A DNA stretch of 64,000 nucleotides, from positions 107,772 to 171,771 of the forward strand of contig CAJQUW010004761.1 in the NCBI GenBank assembly GCA_907163375.1, read 5' to 3'. The DNA comes from Prostheceraeus crozeri. Lineage: Eukaryota > Platyhelminthes > Polycladida > Euryleptidae. Made by a program: the position numbers and the translations under genes. The notes beneath the pieces are model-generated. The model worked only from the letters and a program-made list of their open reading frames with translations, searched no databases and was not told the origin of the DNA. Position 1 is the stretch's first letter. Every line of letters begins with the position of its first letter. Below are positions 1-9,614 of the stretch, one piece after another.

Positions 1-700
1 CAGAACAGGAATATCCTATTGTCTTGCTATCTAATAATAATCGTACAACACTCAAAAGTGTGACAAAATGCGGAGATGCACGATGCCAAAGTTGCAGGTA
101 TATTAAAACAGGGACAATATTCACCTGTAAACGCAACAACAAAGAGAGCGTTTTTGTTAAAACATAACATGGACTGTAACTCGAAGGATTTGATTTGGGA
201 ACTACAATGCAGAGGTTGCTGCGCCCTATATGTAGGGCAGACATGTGACACGTTAAGATCAAGGATCCGAGTACACAGACAATAAATTAAGGACAAAGAC
301 TATCGGATTTGTGAGCCAGCACGCCTCTTCATCCCCACAGAGTCATCCTCCCTTCAACATAATCCCGATACAGAAGTTGCCCCCTAATTGTGATCGATCT
401 TACAGGGAGAGTAGAGAAAAGTGGTGCATCAATGTTATAAGACCTTCACTTAATCACAACTGATCAATGACGTCTGCCTACACTATTCCTTTGCGATGTC
501 TGTGAATTTTATTTTCATCCATGAGATTTATGTAGTCCGCTTGCTATGTATATGCAATTAATTTCATGATCATTTACATTCATTATAAACATTAGTCCTT
601 GAAAAACTTGGATGACCAAGTGAAACCGGTCGGCCATGCAAGAAAGTCAAAGTTTTTTTCATGACGATTTACGGTATTTAATTTACATATATACACAAGC
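1..700 (+). mobile_element. Penelope-like element, 3' part with GIY-YIG endonuclease
   Basis: Positions 76-285 encode a 69-residue piece with the linker and GIY-YIG pattern of Penelope-like retroelements: KHNMDCNSKD, then LQCRGCCALYVGQTCDTLRSR and an HRQ motif. Similarity continues weakly in other frames to about 460 (endonuclease C-terminus), so the copy is decayed. The rest, to about 700, looks like a 3' untranslated region and contains GTGAAACCGGTCGG near 620, a short motif seen again at 49820. The element is cut by the window edge, so its reverse transcriptase would lie to the left. Family assignment comes from the spacing of conserved residues as I know them; the clade is not resolved. 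Confidence 0.72.
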
Positions 701-719
701 ATATGGTAAATGCTGAATA

Positions 720-3240
720 CCATTTTATTACGAAATATTTAAAATAAGATAAGAGGCCATTCGGTCATGCTTCACAAAACGTTGACAACAGCAAAAAATT
801 ACGAAGAAAAATGAAAGAACTTACACAAATGTGTGAAATTGGATAAAGCCATTCAAGTTAACTTATTCTTCTAACAAAATCAGTTGATGCATTATTACAA
901 GAAGATCCTCAAAAGAGATAAACATCAAGATGGTTAAGAACAACAAAGATCAAACGAAACACATCAGACAGGTCTTGTAGAACCTGAAATCAAAAGCATC
1001 AAATAAAAATTGTCATCAATGAGAGAGGATTTGACTGAACACATGATAAATTGAAGAAAAATTTTCAATTAAGAATTTCGATTTCTAAGCCTAGCGTTTT
1101 TCTGCTTGTGATAACCAATTAATATATTGACTCTATCAATTTGAAACACTTGAAAAGGTTGAAAACACTACACAGTGATGATGTACGCTTGTCATCGATT
1201 GAAGATGGAGTTATCAATGTATCTAATTATGTTCTTAATGCAGATTAACTATCACTCCTTCAGAAAAGTATGGAATTTAACCTAAACACTTTATGGTATT
1301 CTCTTGACAAGAAAGTTGAAGTTGAAAAATTGTACTCTGATATAAAAAGACAAATCCAAACAAACCGGAAGGTGATCTAAAATGCTTCGCGTATATAATG
1401 ACTGATGATAGAGACAGAAGTTCTCTTTCAAAAGGCGAACAGTAATACTAAAAGCTGCGTGTCATCATCCGACTCTTTTATCACCATCTGTCCCTAAAGG
1501 GACTATGAGACAATGACACAATGCCACAATTAATGCAGCAAAACCCCCTTTGCCTACATAAATGAATTCTATGTGCTGATTAATGAAGTGTCTATGGGGT
1601 CACCTTTAGGACCGACATGAACCAATTTTATATGAGTGAAGTAGAAAGCGAAGCACTGAATAATTCAGAAATAACCAAACCAATTTCCTGGGTTATTATC
1701 GTTATGTTGATGACACGTTTGTAATTCTGCATGATGAAACAAGCCAACTTCGAGAACTTATACAAGGTAAGGCGTATGTCTCTGTCAAAAAAATAATATA
1801 TTATGAATATTTTTTCACATATTGTGAAAAATATATTTGAAATGAGAATTGAGCAGATATCTATTTGAAATTTCAACGTTCTATTGTGATTATCGATTCG
1901 TTATTTCGGATAGATAGTTATTAGACTGCAAATTGGACACATAAAACGGAAAGCAGAATAGTTGTTGTGTCGGTTTGTTTATCATGACTGGAGCCGACTA
2001 ATCACACGAAGAAAAGATTACAGTATAATGATTCAAAACCAACTCCTCTTTGTACTTGACGTATGAAATTCTAATATTAACGCATTGATAGAAATAAACC
2101 TACTTCTTTTCTGTATGTGCTATCAAACACAGTAATGTTTTAAATAAATTGTTTTGGCTGTTTGTCATATTTTGAGTTGAATTCGAAAGAGCCAATATTG
2201 AAAGATCTTGATTATATTTTCGTTATTTGTTACAATTAATTTCTGTTAACATCTGTTAACTATCTTCAGGTATATTAGACTTTTATACCTGAAGATAGTT
2301 AACGGATGTTAACAGAAATTAATTGTAATAAATAACGAAAATAAAATCAAGATCTTTCAATATTGGCTCTTTCCATTTCAACTCAATAAAACACAGTAAT
2401 ACTTTGATTTTTTCTATGTATCGTAAAGTAACAATAACTAATAGTTACCTTGACTTCAATCCATTTGCAGCAAAACGTCACTAAGTTTCCGTCTTCAAAA
2501 GTTATCTCCATAGAGATTTATTTACATATCAGTTTAGACTGGAAATCTTTTCAAGAGGTAGAAAAAGTTAAAAGAAATGCATAACAATGTATACAGAATG
2601 GAAAGTAGTACAGGCCTACTATTTTCAAAATCTTCACTCCGAACCCCAAAGAACAACTCGAATAAAGAAATGTCGATATTGTCAGAAAACTGATTCTAAA
2701 TAGTGCTGAAATAGAAACTGATTCTAATGTACGTGTATCAAACCCGGAGAAAAAAGAAAAAATGTTATTTTTCTATTACAAAAGTCAATTGACATACAAC
2801 TACCGAGTACATGAAAAAGGAATTCAAAAACTGTGAAGGACTGTGCTAAAGCAAAATTTGAATAATTTCATGTCAACGTACGCATTTATTACAAAAATTT
2901 CCAGTTGGCAAGTGCAGAAATGGATTCGTTTCATTCAAATCACAATGCTGTATACTGAGAAAGCAGAGCACATGTAATAATGCTCATTATATCGGATGTG
3001 CAGCAAATTTCATTAATGCAAGAATGTCACAGTATGAAAACAAGGGTTCTATAAGATCACATCACATGAATGGAATACACATCACATGTGCACAAACAAG
3101 AGTTAAGAAATTCAATAGCAAATACCGAAATTTGAGCTCGCTAGATAGATACGAATACATTGCAGGCAACTGAGGGTGCACTTATCAAATAAATTGCGAC
3201 TTAAATCAACATGATAAAAATAAAATGAGAGGCAAAGCTG
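720..3240 (+). mobile_element. Second Penelope-like element relic (reverse transcriptase and GIY-YIG parts)
   Basis: A decayed copy in the same orientation as the first. At 1591-1614 the frame reads SMGSPLGP, a reverse-transcriptase motif typical of Penelope-like elements, and at 1703-1714 the catalytic YVDD box follows inside YYRYVDDTFVIL. Around 2960-3190 a frame reads HYIGCAANFINARMSQYEN and then a run like the C-terminal half of a GIY-YIG domain. Many stops and frame changes separate these pieces, so this is an old relic. A foldback element (2172-2386) sits between the RT and endonuclease parts. The 5' limit at about 720 is a guess; tandem arrangement with the first copy is common for this group. 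Confidence 0.6.
2172..2386. repeat. Long foldback (hairpin) element
   Basis: Arms of about 103 bp (2172-2274 and 2284-2386) are nearly perfect inverted copies around a 9-nt loop. The outer ends are TTGAGTTGAA and TTCAACTCAA-like. A 12-bp direct repeat AAACACAGTAAT lies outside at 2125-2136 and 2389-2400, as expected if 252 bp including the hairpin were inserted into a target and duplicated it. It interrupts the Penelope-like relic, so it is younger than that element. It has no coding capacity; a foldback MITE is the simplest reading. Confidence 0.75.
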
Positions 3241-3844
3241 CAACATACATGTATGTTGTTATCTATATACATGTACATTTTATGTATAAAATATTATTTA
3301 TATCTTATTCTACCCACCATTTCGGCTGTGACAACCAGCTTCATGGGAGCAAAGGCGTACAAAATCTTCGTTCGCATGATTTTTAAAGCTTCTAAAAAAT
3401 CTATGGCGGATTTGGCAATAAAAGAGAGAATCATAGCACTGCATATTACAATGAGCGGTTCCCACTATAGCCGCCAGCAGCATTTATAGCTTATTTTTAA
3501 GCATATTCTTTGTCATTTAAGCTGAATGTGTCCGTGACTGTCCACTTTTCTTAGTGGCTTGCTACAGAATACATGGCTAGCTGATCTGATCTCGAGATTG
3601 AACTATCATGGTAGATGGCATATGCATATTGAAGATGGCCCGTGCCAAAGAGACTGAAACGCCGCTTGATAAATATCTCGCAATCAAATGGTATTGGTTC
3701 ATAATTCTCAAAACGTAAGCAAACAGCAGAAAAACATCAGCGATTTTGTAGGTTCAAACTCGCTCGTGCAACCGGTCCCAGGAAAGCAAAAAAAAGGAGT
3801 TACTGAAAAAGAGGAATCTGAGAGAAGAGTAAAAAGAGTGCACA

Positions 3845-4372
3845 GAAAGTAACTTATAAAATGGGAGGCAACAGACTTCTACAATGGATGAACTAAGAGC
3901 AATTCAAAACTGCAAAGTGATGTCAATGAGTGTGCTACTCCACACCATAAACTTTTAGTTATGGATCATATGTCAGCAGCGCTGACGAAATCAGATCAAA
4001 AGCAATCCGAGAAGATCAAGTGGTGGAACTTAGACAGTAGACAAGTTTAGGCGCCTTACTTTGAGGAATATAGAAGATGCTGTTAATTGGTAGGAGTGAC
4101 AAATATCCTGAGGAGTTTTTGGCAAGAGATCAGTGGAATGACTCGAGGTGGAGTCTTCCGAAAACTAGAGTCCTGATGGTGGACGACCGAGATTCAAGGT
4201 ACCTTCAAAGCTAAGATGTTTAGCTTCGAAAAGTAGAAAACCTCCAACCGTGAGGCGGATACACAGATCTACCGACAAACAGTCCGAGAAACATGCCAAA
4301 AAAAGATGGTATATAAAGCAAAGAGAGAAGCATGGAAAGAAATGCATAAGACATTGGAATCGAAAGAAGAAG
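3845..4372 (+). mobile_element. RTE-like LINE relic, left part (endonuclease end and linker)
   Basis: Translated pieces match the end of an apurinic-type endonuclease and the linker ahead of reverse transcriptase in RTE-like LINEs: VTYKMGGN near 3855, NECATPHHKLLVMDH near 3925-3970, KIKWWNLDS near 4015, and YKAKREAWKEMHKTLESKEE running into 4372. Stops and frame changes break it. The sequence stops exactly where the Polinton terminal repeat begins, and the other side of the Polinton (24978) resumes with the C-terminal part of an RTE-like protein. The reverse-transcriptase core, roughly a kilobase, is present on neither side. Confidence 0.62.
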
Positions 4373-5372
4373 AGTAGTAATAAAACGGCGAACTTACGAC
4401 CGGCGCCCCCCCCCCCTCTGGAACGACAGAGTGTCGTGGTCGGCCGCCGTGGTGCTTCGAGTCTGACTCCCCCCCCCTCTGGAACGACAGAGTGTCGTGG
4501 TCGGCCGCCGTGGTGCTTCGAGTCTGACTCCCCCCCCCCTCTGGAACGACAGAGTGTCGTGGTGGACTTGGGCGACCGCCAGGATTTGTCTTGAGGCTAT
4601 AGTGTGTGATGTTTTTCGTGCAATCTGCTGAATGTTGGGTTGTAAAATGGGCTGTTTCGAGTGGAAGGAGTGCTCGGATGTGAAAACGGAGGCCAGATTC
4701 GGATTCAGCGTGAAATTCTGCATCGGTATGGTGAGTTTCAACGCAATCGGAGAGAAAAATTTTCGCTGACGTCCCCCCCCCTCGGCACCGACCTTCCAAC
4801 TTTGCTTCCAGTGGACGGATTTAGTCGTGCCATAGGTCGTTTGAAAGCTAAGAGTGAGACAAATTCACTGAAAGAATCGGCTTGTTCATATCTGTCTTCG
4901 TTTAGATGTTAGACGCCATTTAAGATTTTGGGACATTGGCGAAAAACGACAGAGTTAGAATTTGGGACGTTTTGGGCTGTAGCTTCAAAACGAAGCATCG
5001 GATGGGAAAACGGATTTAAGATTTGGAATCAGCGTGAAATTCTCTATCAACATGGTGAGTTTCAAGTCAATCGGAGAGAAAAAGTTTCGCTGACCTCCCC
5101 CCCCCCTCGGGAGAGCTAGCTTCGATCTTGGCTTCTAGTGGACGGATTTTGTCGCGCAATAGCTCGTTTGAAAGTTAAGAGTGAGACAAATTCAGTGAAA
5201 GAATCGGCTTGTTCATATCTGTCTTCGTTTAGATGACAGTCTTCGATAATGTCTTCGTTAAGATTTTGGGAGATTGGTGAAAAAACGACAGAGTTAGAAT
5301 TTTGGACGTTTTGGGCTGTAGCTTCAAAACGAATCATCGGATGGGAAAACGGATTTCAGATTTGGAATCAGC
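4373..5372 (+). repeat. Left terminal inverted repeat of the Polinton
   Basis: Starts AGTAGTAATAAAACGGCG. The outer part (about 4400-4580) holds three tandem units of about 62 bp, each with a C-run, CTCTGGAACGACAGAGTG and a small ACGACA/TGTCGT hairpin. The inner part holds units of about 325-340 bp beginning near 4674, 4997 and 5335, each with a conserved run through GAAAACGGA, AGCGTGAAATTCT, a C-run and TGAGACAAATTCA. Several long open frames here on both strands come only from the GC-rich repeat and are not genes. Confidence 0.9.
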
Positions 5373-5385
5373 TTGATGTTATTGT

Positions 5386-5434
5386 CCAATGAGGATCATC
5401 ATCCAATGAGAATCAAGCATTTCTATATAAATAG
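5386..5434 (+). promoter_or_regulatory. CCAAT/TATA promoter of the rightward gene set
   Basis: Just inside the left terminal repeat, CCAATGAG occurs twice (5386 and 5403) as part of a short direct repeat, followed by TATATAAATA at 5424. The first ATG downstream (5532-5534) is immediately followed by GTAAGT, and a T-rich stretch ending in TTTTCAG lies at about 5590-5601, so a short 5' intron of about 67 bp is likely. A similar layout precedes the leftward polymerase gene at 20160-20400. Confidence 0.6.
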
Positions 5435-5691
5435 CGAGCCTTCCACAGTGAGAATCATTCCATCGTTGAATCACACGAGTGACGGACGCACATTTTCTCT
5501 CTCTAGTTCCCTATTCTATTATCCAACTAAAATGGTAAGTCGCTACTTTCCTCCCTCTCCTCCCTTGAACGTAAACTTAATACAATCTTTTTCATTTTCA
5601 GGCATCTACTCCATCTGCTGCACTAGTAGGACAAAATGGCGGTCAAACGTTACAAGGTTCGCTACGATCAGATCATCTACAACTGAGGCCA

Positions 5692-6306
5692 GTGGAAGAA
5701 ACAACCAAGGTACATAATCCTACACCGCTACAGCGTAAATTTAAACAAGTCTTGCGTTATGACGATCATAGCGTAGTACTCCAAACGGGAATGCTCCCTT
5801 CCACGGATGTCAAGATAATGCGCAATCAGTATGGGGACTACATACTGATCCCCGTGAGTCCGTACATTCGTCACCAACTTGATATTATTGAGGAGTACGT
5901 GACATTAAATATGGACATTCCTACTCCTCTTGCTCAAGAGTGGAAGGCGAGAGATGACAAGGATACTCCCTATAGAAAGATTTGGGATGGTAATCACATT
6001 TGCCTACCGGTATCACATTGGTGTACGTACTATAAGAAGGAGGGAGATCATTCAATACCCATCAGATGTGATGAGCTCGGAGAAGGTACTTGGGATATCC
6101 TTTTCAAAGTGAATGGGCTATATTATGGTCGACACAAGGATAATAAAATAGCCTCTCTCTCCATGCATATGGAATCCATCCTATATATTCCAAAACCACC
6201 CAACGTGGACGACATAATTGATCAAATCCTTAACAGCAGTGGTACGAAGCGCAAGTCGGAGAAGAATGCTGCATCAAAACGCAAATCAAAGAAGGAGAAT
6301 TACTAG
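5692..6306 (+). CDS. Polinton accessory protein of unknown function, basic tail
   Basis: A 204-residue open frame, the first gene of the rightward array. I do not recognise a family. The body mixes beta-strand-like and charged stretches (ILIPVSPYIRHQLDIIEEYV, then a Trp-rich part with HWCTYY, GTWDILFKVNGLYYG), and the C-terminus is strongly basic (KRKSEKNAASKRKSKKE), which could be a nuclear localisation or nucleic-acid-binding tail. An upstream frame open back to a splice-acceptor-like site at 5601 suggests that the natural start is the ATG at 5532 with a small intron. A DNA-binding or regulatory role is only a guess from the tail and the promoter-proximal position. Confidence 0.7.
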   Translation: MEETTKVHNPTPLQRKFKQVLRYDDHSVVLQTGMLPSTDVKIMRNQYGDYILIPVSPYIRHQLDIIEEYVTLNMDIPTPLAQEWKARDDKDTPYRKIWDGNHICLPVSHWCTYYKKEGDHSIPIRCDELGEGTWDILFKVNGLYYGRHKDNKIASLSMHMESILYIPKPPNVDDIIDQILNSSGTKRKSEKNAASKRKSKKENY

Positions 6307-6340
6307 TCCTTTCCTAACTCTACCCTATGACAATTCGCTT

Positions 6341-6466
6341 ATGTGCTTTGAGTGTCGTAGACGTGGTCTTATTAGATACATTTTACTTCTTCGTTGCCAT
6401 CATATCATTTGTGTATTTTGTCGTGAAAAGCATCGATGTAATTCTTCATTTTGTAATATGTTATAG
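6341..6466 (+). CDS. Small RING-like zinc peptide
   Basis: A 41-residue frame starting at the ATG at 6341 reads MCFECRRRG, then LRCHHIICVFCREKHRCN and SSFC. The Cys/His order (CxxC, then CHH, CxxC, C, C) resembles the core of a RING-type zinc finger reduced to minimal size. It follows the previous gene by about 35 bases. RING-like proteins are frequent accessory genes of large DNA viruses and Polintons, where they can act as ubiquitin ligases. With so few residues that role is not shown here. The frame is also open upstream of the ATG, so the start is uncertain. Confidence 0.45.
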   Translation: MCFECRRRGLIRYILLLRCHHIICVFCREKHRCNSSFCNML

Positions 6467-6517
6467 AACGTTTCCTTAGATGTGTAATTTCCGTTTTAGG
6501 CTTCTATCATCATTTTT

Positions 6518-7042
6518 ATGGATTGTGAGGGTGAACCTGTACAGGAGCTCAGTGCTATTGCTATGAACAATTGGACATATCAGATTGTTAGTGTCTATCA
6601 TCAACATGCCAACTGCGATCCCAATGTTGATCAATGGGCGAGAAAACACATTCATGGACTTAATCTGAAATATTTGCAAGACTACGGCTTTTCTTGTGAG
6701 AGTGCTCTTCTTATTGACTTTAAACGATGGTTAGCTGCTTTCAATGTTATACGCATCTTTTGTAATAATCCTGGTAAGGAGAGGAAAGTATTTCCCAATC
6801 TAATCATTGATGATATTTTGCTCCCGCCTTGGGATAGTAGAGTGAATCAACATTATCATGAAGTCACGAAACGTTTTAAGGATTTGTGTGTTCCTATTTT
6901 GTCTATTCGTTGTAGTAGCTACGTTCATAACCAATGCTTCTTTCCTCCTTACCTCAACACTGCCAAAGTTCTGTATGGTTATCATTGCTCGCTGTATGAT
7001 AGTTACCAGCTGTATCTTATTTTATCTCTTTCAAACCATTGA
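6518..7042 (+). CDS. DEDDh-type 3'-5' exonuclease-like (RNase H fold) protein
   Basis: A 174-residue frame. It opens with MDCEG, a D-x-E pair that fits motif I of DnaQ-like exonucleases, and ends with YGYHCSLYDSYQLYL, where H and D are four residues apart as in the H-x4-D of the DEDDh motif III. Between them lie conserved-looking segments (VSVYHQHA, IFCNNPGKE, DDILLPPW). I know this as a recurrent Polinton gene without firm annotation. A proofreading, repair or RNA-trimming role is inferred from the motifs only, and the motif II aspartate is not obvious. The spacing from the upstream RING-like peptide (about 50 bases) suggests a compact shared transcription unit. Confidence 0.6.
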   Translation: MDCEGEPVQELSAIAMNNWTYQIVSVYHQHANCDPNVDQWARKHIHGLNLKYLQDYGFSCESALLIDFKRWLAAFNVIRIFCNNPGKERKVFPNLIIDDILLPPWDSRVNQHYHEVTKRFKDLCVPILSIRCSSYVHNQCFFPPYLNTAKVLYGYHCSLYDSYQLYLILSLSNH

Positions 7043-7136
7043 TTTATAATGCATGCTTGTTACCGTTATTCAATAAATGTTACTATGAGAAGACTTGTTG
7101 TTTTCATGCAATGGATGGGTTAGATAAAGAGCGATC

Positions 7137-7547
7137 ATGTCTTTCTCAAACGACTGCGGAACATTACATTTTCATAGGCAAAGTTTAAAAGGAGCTGTTC
7201 AAGATTATGTGATAAATTTTCATAAAGATGAGACCGACATCGAAGCAGTGGTCGATGATGCTAGCACTCTATTTCTAGAGTTAATGAATACATTCTCTGA
7301 TAGCATTATCATGGCGCGATTAGTTGCGAAAATTAAGTTTAGTCATTTTGGAAAGGAAGAGGTGGAAAGTCGCTCTTTCCATTTTGCTTCTTATTCAATG
7401 GAAGTGGTAGATCACCCCCAAGAATTTGTTAAAAGACATATGATAAAAATTGCTGAACGTCTTAACGCATTTAACCATCATGGTAGCAGTCTAGTGATTG
7501 AAGCGATTTCAGATATTCACATTCAACTTTCCATAAAGAAAAATTGA
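7137..7547 (+). CDS. Stand-alone module resembling the Polinton polymerase N-terminus
   Basis: A 136-residue frame. The second half, around ASYSMEVVDHPQEF and then HHGSSLVIEAISDIHIQLS, has the pattern often found at the N-terminus of Polinton-type DNA polymerases and related proteins. The polymerase gene of this same element has an analogous stretch (TEVVDCESWINFY, then DSGLVFDGIETAMIKITL). It may be a free copy of that domain or its ancestral partner. The biochemical role is unknown to me. It overlaps the next gene by four bases (7544-7547), typical of the compact rightward array. Confidence 0.6.
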   Translation: MSFSNDCGTLHFHRQSLKGAVQDYVINFHKDETDIEAVVDDASTLFLELMNTFSDSIIMARLVAKIKFSHFGKEEVESRSFHFASYSMEVVDHPQEFVKRHMIKIAERLNAFNHHGSSLVIEAISDIHIQLSIKKN

Positions 7548-7873
7548 AAATCCAGTGGTACTTGATTGTAGCACAACTGGTTTTCGAGCTATGTCTGCTC
7601 ACTCTCGAAGTATATTCCTTCTGTACATGTGTCTATTATTTAGAAAAGGCTAGCAAATTCATATCTTCAAAAAGACTTGCTATAGACATCAGTAACGGTG
7701 AAACTATGTGTTGTGATGTATGTAAGCGAAAGGATGGAAATGAAAAGCGCATCTTCAAGAGATGTAAGCATGCTTTTTCTCAACGCTGTTTCATACGTAA
7801 TTGCATTCAACTTTGCAAATGTAACCACTGTGATATTGCTCATTTCGAGTGTCACTTATGTCGCAATAGTTAG
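7544..7873 (+). CDS. RING-like zinc-finger protein
   Basis: A 109-residue frame. The N-terminal half has a hydrophobic stretch (YLIVAQLVFELCLLTLEVYS) that could be a membrane anchor or buried helix. The C-terminal half is a RING-like finger: CCDVCKRKDG, KRCKHAFSQRCF, CIQLCKCNHCD, ECHLC. The Cys/His spacing (C-x2-C, C-x-H, C, C-x2-C, C-x2-C) fits an E3-type RING, which in viruses can redirect host ubiquitin ligation; no substrate can be inferred. The first ATG lies inside the end of the preceding gene, and an internal start near 7707 (MCCDV) would give only the finger. Confidence 0.6.
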   Translation: MKIQWYLIVAQLVFELCLLTLEVYSFCTCVYYLEKASKFISSKRLAIDISNGETMCCDVCKRKDGNEKRIFKRCKHAFSQRCFIRNCIQLCKCNHCDIAHFECHLCRNS

Positions 7874-7924
7874 TACCTATGCAAATGTGGTAAAGATAGG
7901 TTTTAGCAAAGACTAACACGGAAA

Positions 7925-8275
7925 ATGGCGAAACGTAAAAGTCAAAACTCTTCAAAGTTTTCTTCAGCCATTCAAGCTCTCCGACGAATGAAAGCAAATC
8001 AGCGATACAATGCTATACGACATGCCAACGATAAATTCATTCGTGAAATTATTTCTCATGTCAGAAAGTTAAGGACGAAGAAATTAGCGCCAAAACAACG
8101 AAAGTTACTTAAGCGATATGCCACAAAATTGCGTTTCATCTCCAATCCTAAAGTCACCCTTCAAAGAAAGGGGAAAACTCTAACACAAAAGGGCGGTTTC
8201 CTTTCAGCAATACTTCCAATGTTAGCTCCTGCCGTGGGCAACCTATTGGGAAATATCTTTGGCTCTAAGCGTTAA
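7925..8275 (+). CDS. Small basic virion-core-like protein with hydrophobic tail
   Basis: A 116-residue frame, rich in Lys and Arg through residue 85 (many KR pairs), then QKGGFLSAILPMLAPAVGNL, a glycine-led hydrophobic helix. This layout, a basic nucleic-acid-binding body with a short amphipathic tail, is shared by Polinton and adintovirus proteins compared with adenovirus core protein pX. It probably binds the packaged DNA or membranes. It precedes the packaging ATPase and overlaps its longest frame by 17 bases, as expected for linked virion functions. Assignment rests on composition, tail motif and location. Confidence 0.6.
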   Translation: MAKRKSQNSSKFSSAIQALRRMKANQRYNAIRHANDKFIREIISHVRKLRTKKLAPKQRKLLKRYATKLRFISNPKVTLQRKGKTLTQKGGFLSAILPMLAPAVGNLLGNIFGSKR

Positions 8276-8924
8276 TTATGCGAATGTTGAATCTCAAAAT
8301 ATTAAAATGGATTTCAGACTTCAATGTGATAAAGTTCTGACTGTATCAAGTCCATCTCATGCAGGTAAAACTGTTTTCACGCTGAATTTATTGGATAAAA
8401 GAAGGGAGTTGTTTAAGGAACCTATCAATCGAGTGATTTGGTGTTATGTTATTTATCAACCGTCGCTCTTTCAGGAATTGCAAAGTCGCAACTTTATTCG
8501 TCATGAAGGAATTATTGCAGTGGATAAACTTCAGTCTAATGATGTTGTTGTATTGGATGATTTATTAAAAGAAAGTAAGAATTCAAAAGATGTTACAGAT
8601 ATGTTCACTCGCGCAGCATATCATAAAAGGTGTTTTATCATCTATATCACACAAAATTTGTTTCCTGATGGAAAAGAAGCTCGTACACGAAACCTGAATA
8701 CACACTATTATGCTATTTTCAAGAATCCGCGAGATAAAAGTCAATTTGAAATTTTAGCGCGACAAGTTGCACCCAGAGGATCAAAAGCCTTAATTGAAAT
8801 TTTTCAAGCAGCTACTGAAAAACCATACGGTTACTTATTCATTGACTTTACGCAAGAGTGTCCGGAAGAATTTAGATTTCGAAGTGATATTTTGAAAACT
8901 CCCATGATTATCTACAAACTATGA
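8259..8924 (+). CDS. Genome-packaging ATPase (FtsK/HerA type)
   Basis: A 221-residue frame. It has a Walker A variant SPSHAGKT (residues 31-38), Walker B VVVLDD (96-101), and downstream a conserved polar segment IYITQNLFPDGK followed by RTRNLNTHYYAIFKNPRD, the sensor-like region of Polinton and adenovirus-like packaging ATPases. It would drive DNA into the capsid. Length fits the family (about 220-250 residues). The true start may be the second ATG (MDFRLQ, residue 17), since the first codons overlap the upstream gene. The stop overlaps the start of the next gene by four bases. The frame appears whole. Confidence 0.92.
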   Translation: MALSVNYANVESQNIKMDFRLQCDKVLTVSSPSHAGKTVFTLNLLDKRRELFKEPINRVIWCYVIYQPSLFQELQSRNFIRHEGIIAVDKLQSNDVVVLDDLLKESKNSKDVTDMFTRAAYHKRCFIIYITQNLFPDGKEARTRNLNTHYYAIFKNPRDKSQFEILARQVAPRGSKALIEIFQAATEKPYGYLFIDFTQECPEEFRFRSDILKTPMIIYKL

Positions 8925-9466
8925 GTTCTTATTCTCGCATGATTGTTATTCCTCAGGATGAATATGTACAATTGACTGCCATGCAGCAAGTAAAGCAACC
9001 TCTTGCAAATCAAATGTATAGGAAAGAAATAGATTATCAGCAAAATGTTCACATCAAAGATCCACATCGTGCTGTATTATTACAATCGGAAACTGTTGAG
9101 CAATTGAAAAACTTGAAGAATAAGATGCGTGACTCTGTATCGACTGCTACACCTTTAGCATCTCGCGCACATGCCATATCTCTTTTCAACAGTATTGAAC
9201 CCCATCTCAATGTAAATGATAGAGGAGAAATCATTACAGATGAAAATAAAGTGATTGATGCTTCACGTTATGAAGACTTGATTCAGTATGCGACACGTAG
9301 AAAGCGCCGTCAGGGCTATGTTCTACCTGGTTGGTCATACTTTCTTAAACTATTGAAAAAGCATAATGTACCAAAATTTGCTTTGAATAATGAGACATTG
9401 AAAGAACTTGATTCAACAGTGGCTACTGCTCCAATGCTTCAGACGATGAAAATGCCAACAAATTGA
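8921..9466 (+). CDS. Conserved Polinton protein of unknown function (PY-like)
   Basis: A 181-residue frame beginning MSSYSRMIVIPQDEYVQL, a start pattern I associate with a widespread Polinton protein of unknown role. It contains a helical, possibly coiled-coil stretch (SETVEQLKNLKNKM), then a conserved-looking block with DASRYEDLIQYATRRKRRQG and PGWSYFLKLLKKHNVP that resembles a small helical DNA-associated domain. It sits between the ATPase and integrase genes, overlapping the ATPase by four bases. A structural or packaging role is plausible from the neighbours but not shown. Confidence 0.65.
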   Translation: MSSYSRMIVIPQDEYVQLTAMQQVKQPLANQMYRKEIDYQQNVHIKDPHRAVLLQSETVEQLKNLKNKMRDSVSTATPLASRAHAISLFNSIEPHLNVNDRGEIITDENKVIDASRYEDLIQYATRRKRRQGYVLPGWSYFLKLLKKHNVPKFALNNETLKELDSTVATAPMLQTMKMPTN

Positions 9467-9614
9467 TTTAAGGCGTCACCTGCTACATCCCCTCCCACAC
9501 TCACTAAGCAAACAAGAGGAAGAACTCGACGTAGATCTACATCGCCACTAAAACTAGTAAAAGGAAAACGTAAAACAGCTCCTCCCAGGAAATACATGTT
9601 CTCAGACTATTAAT

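Noticed and set aside
4165-5337. Several long open frames on both strands in the left terminal repeat
   Set aside because: They come from GC-rich tandem units (Gly/Pro/Arg runs), recur in the right repeat and have no domain.
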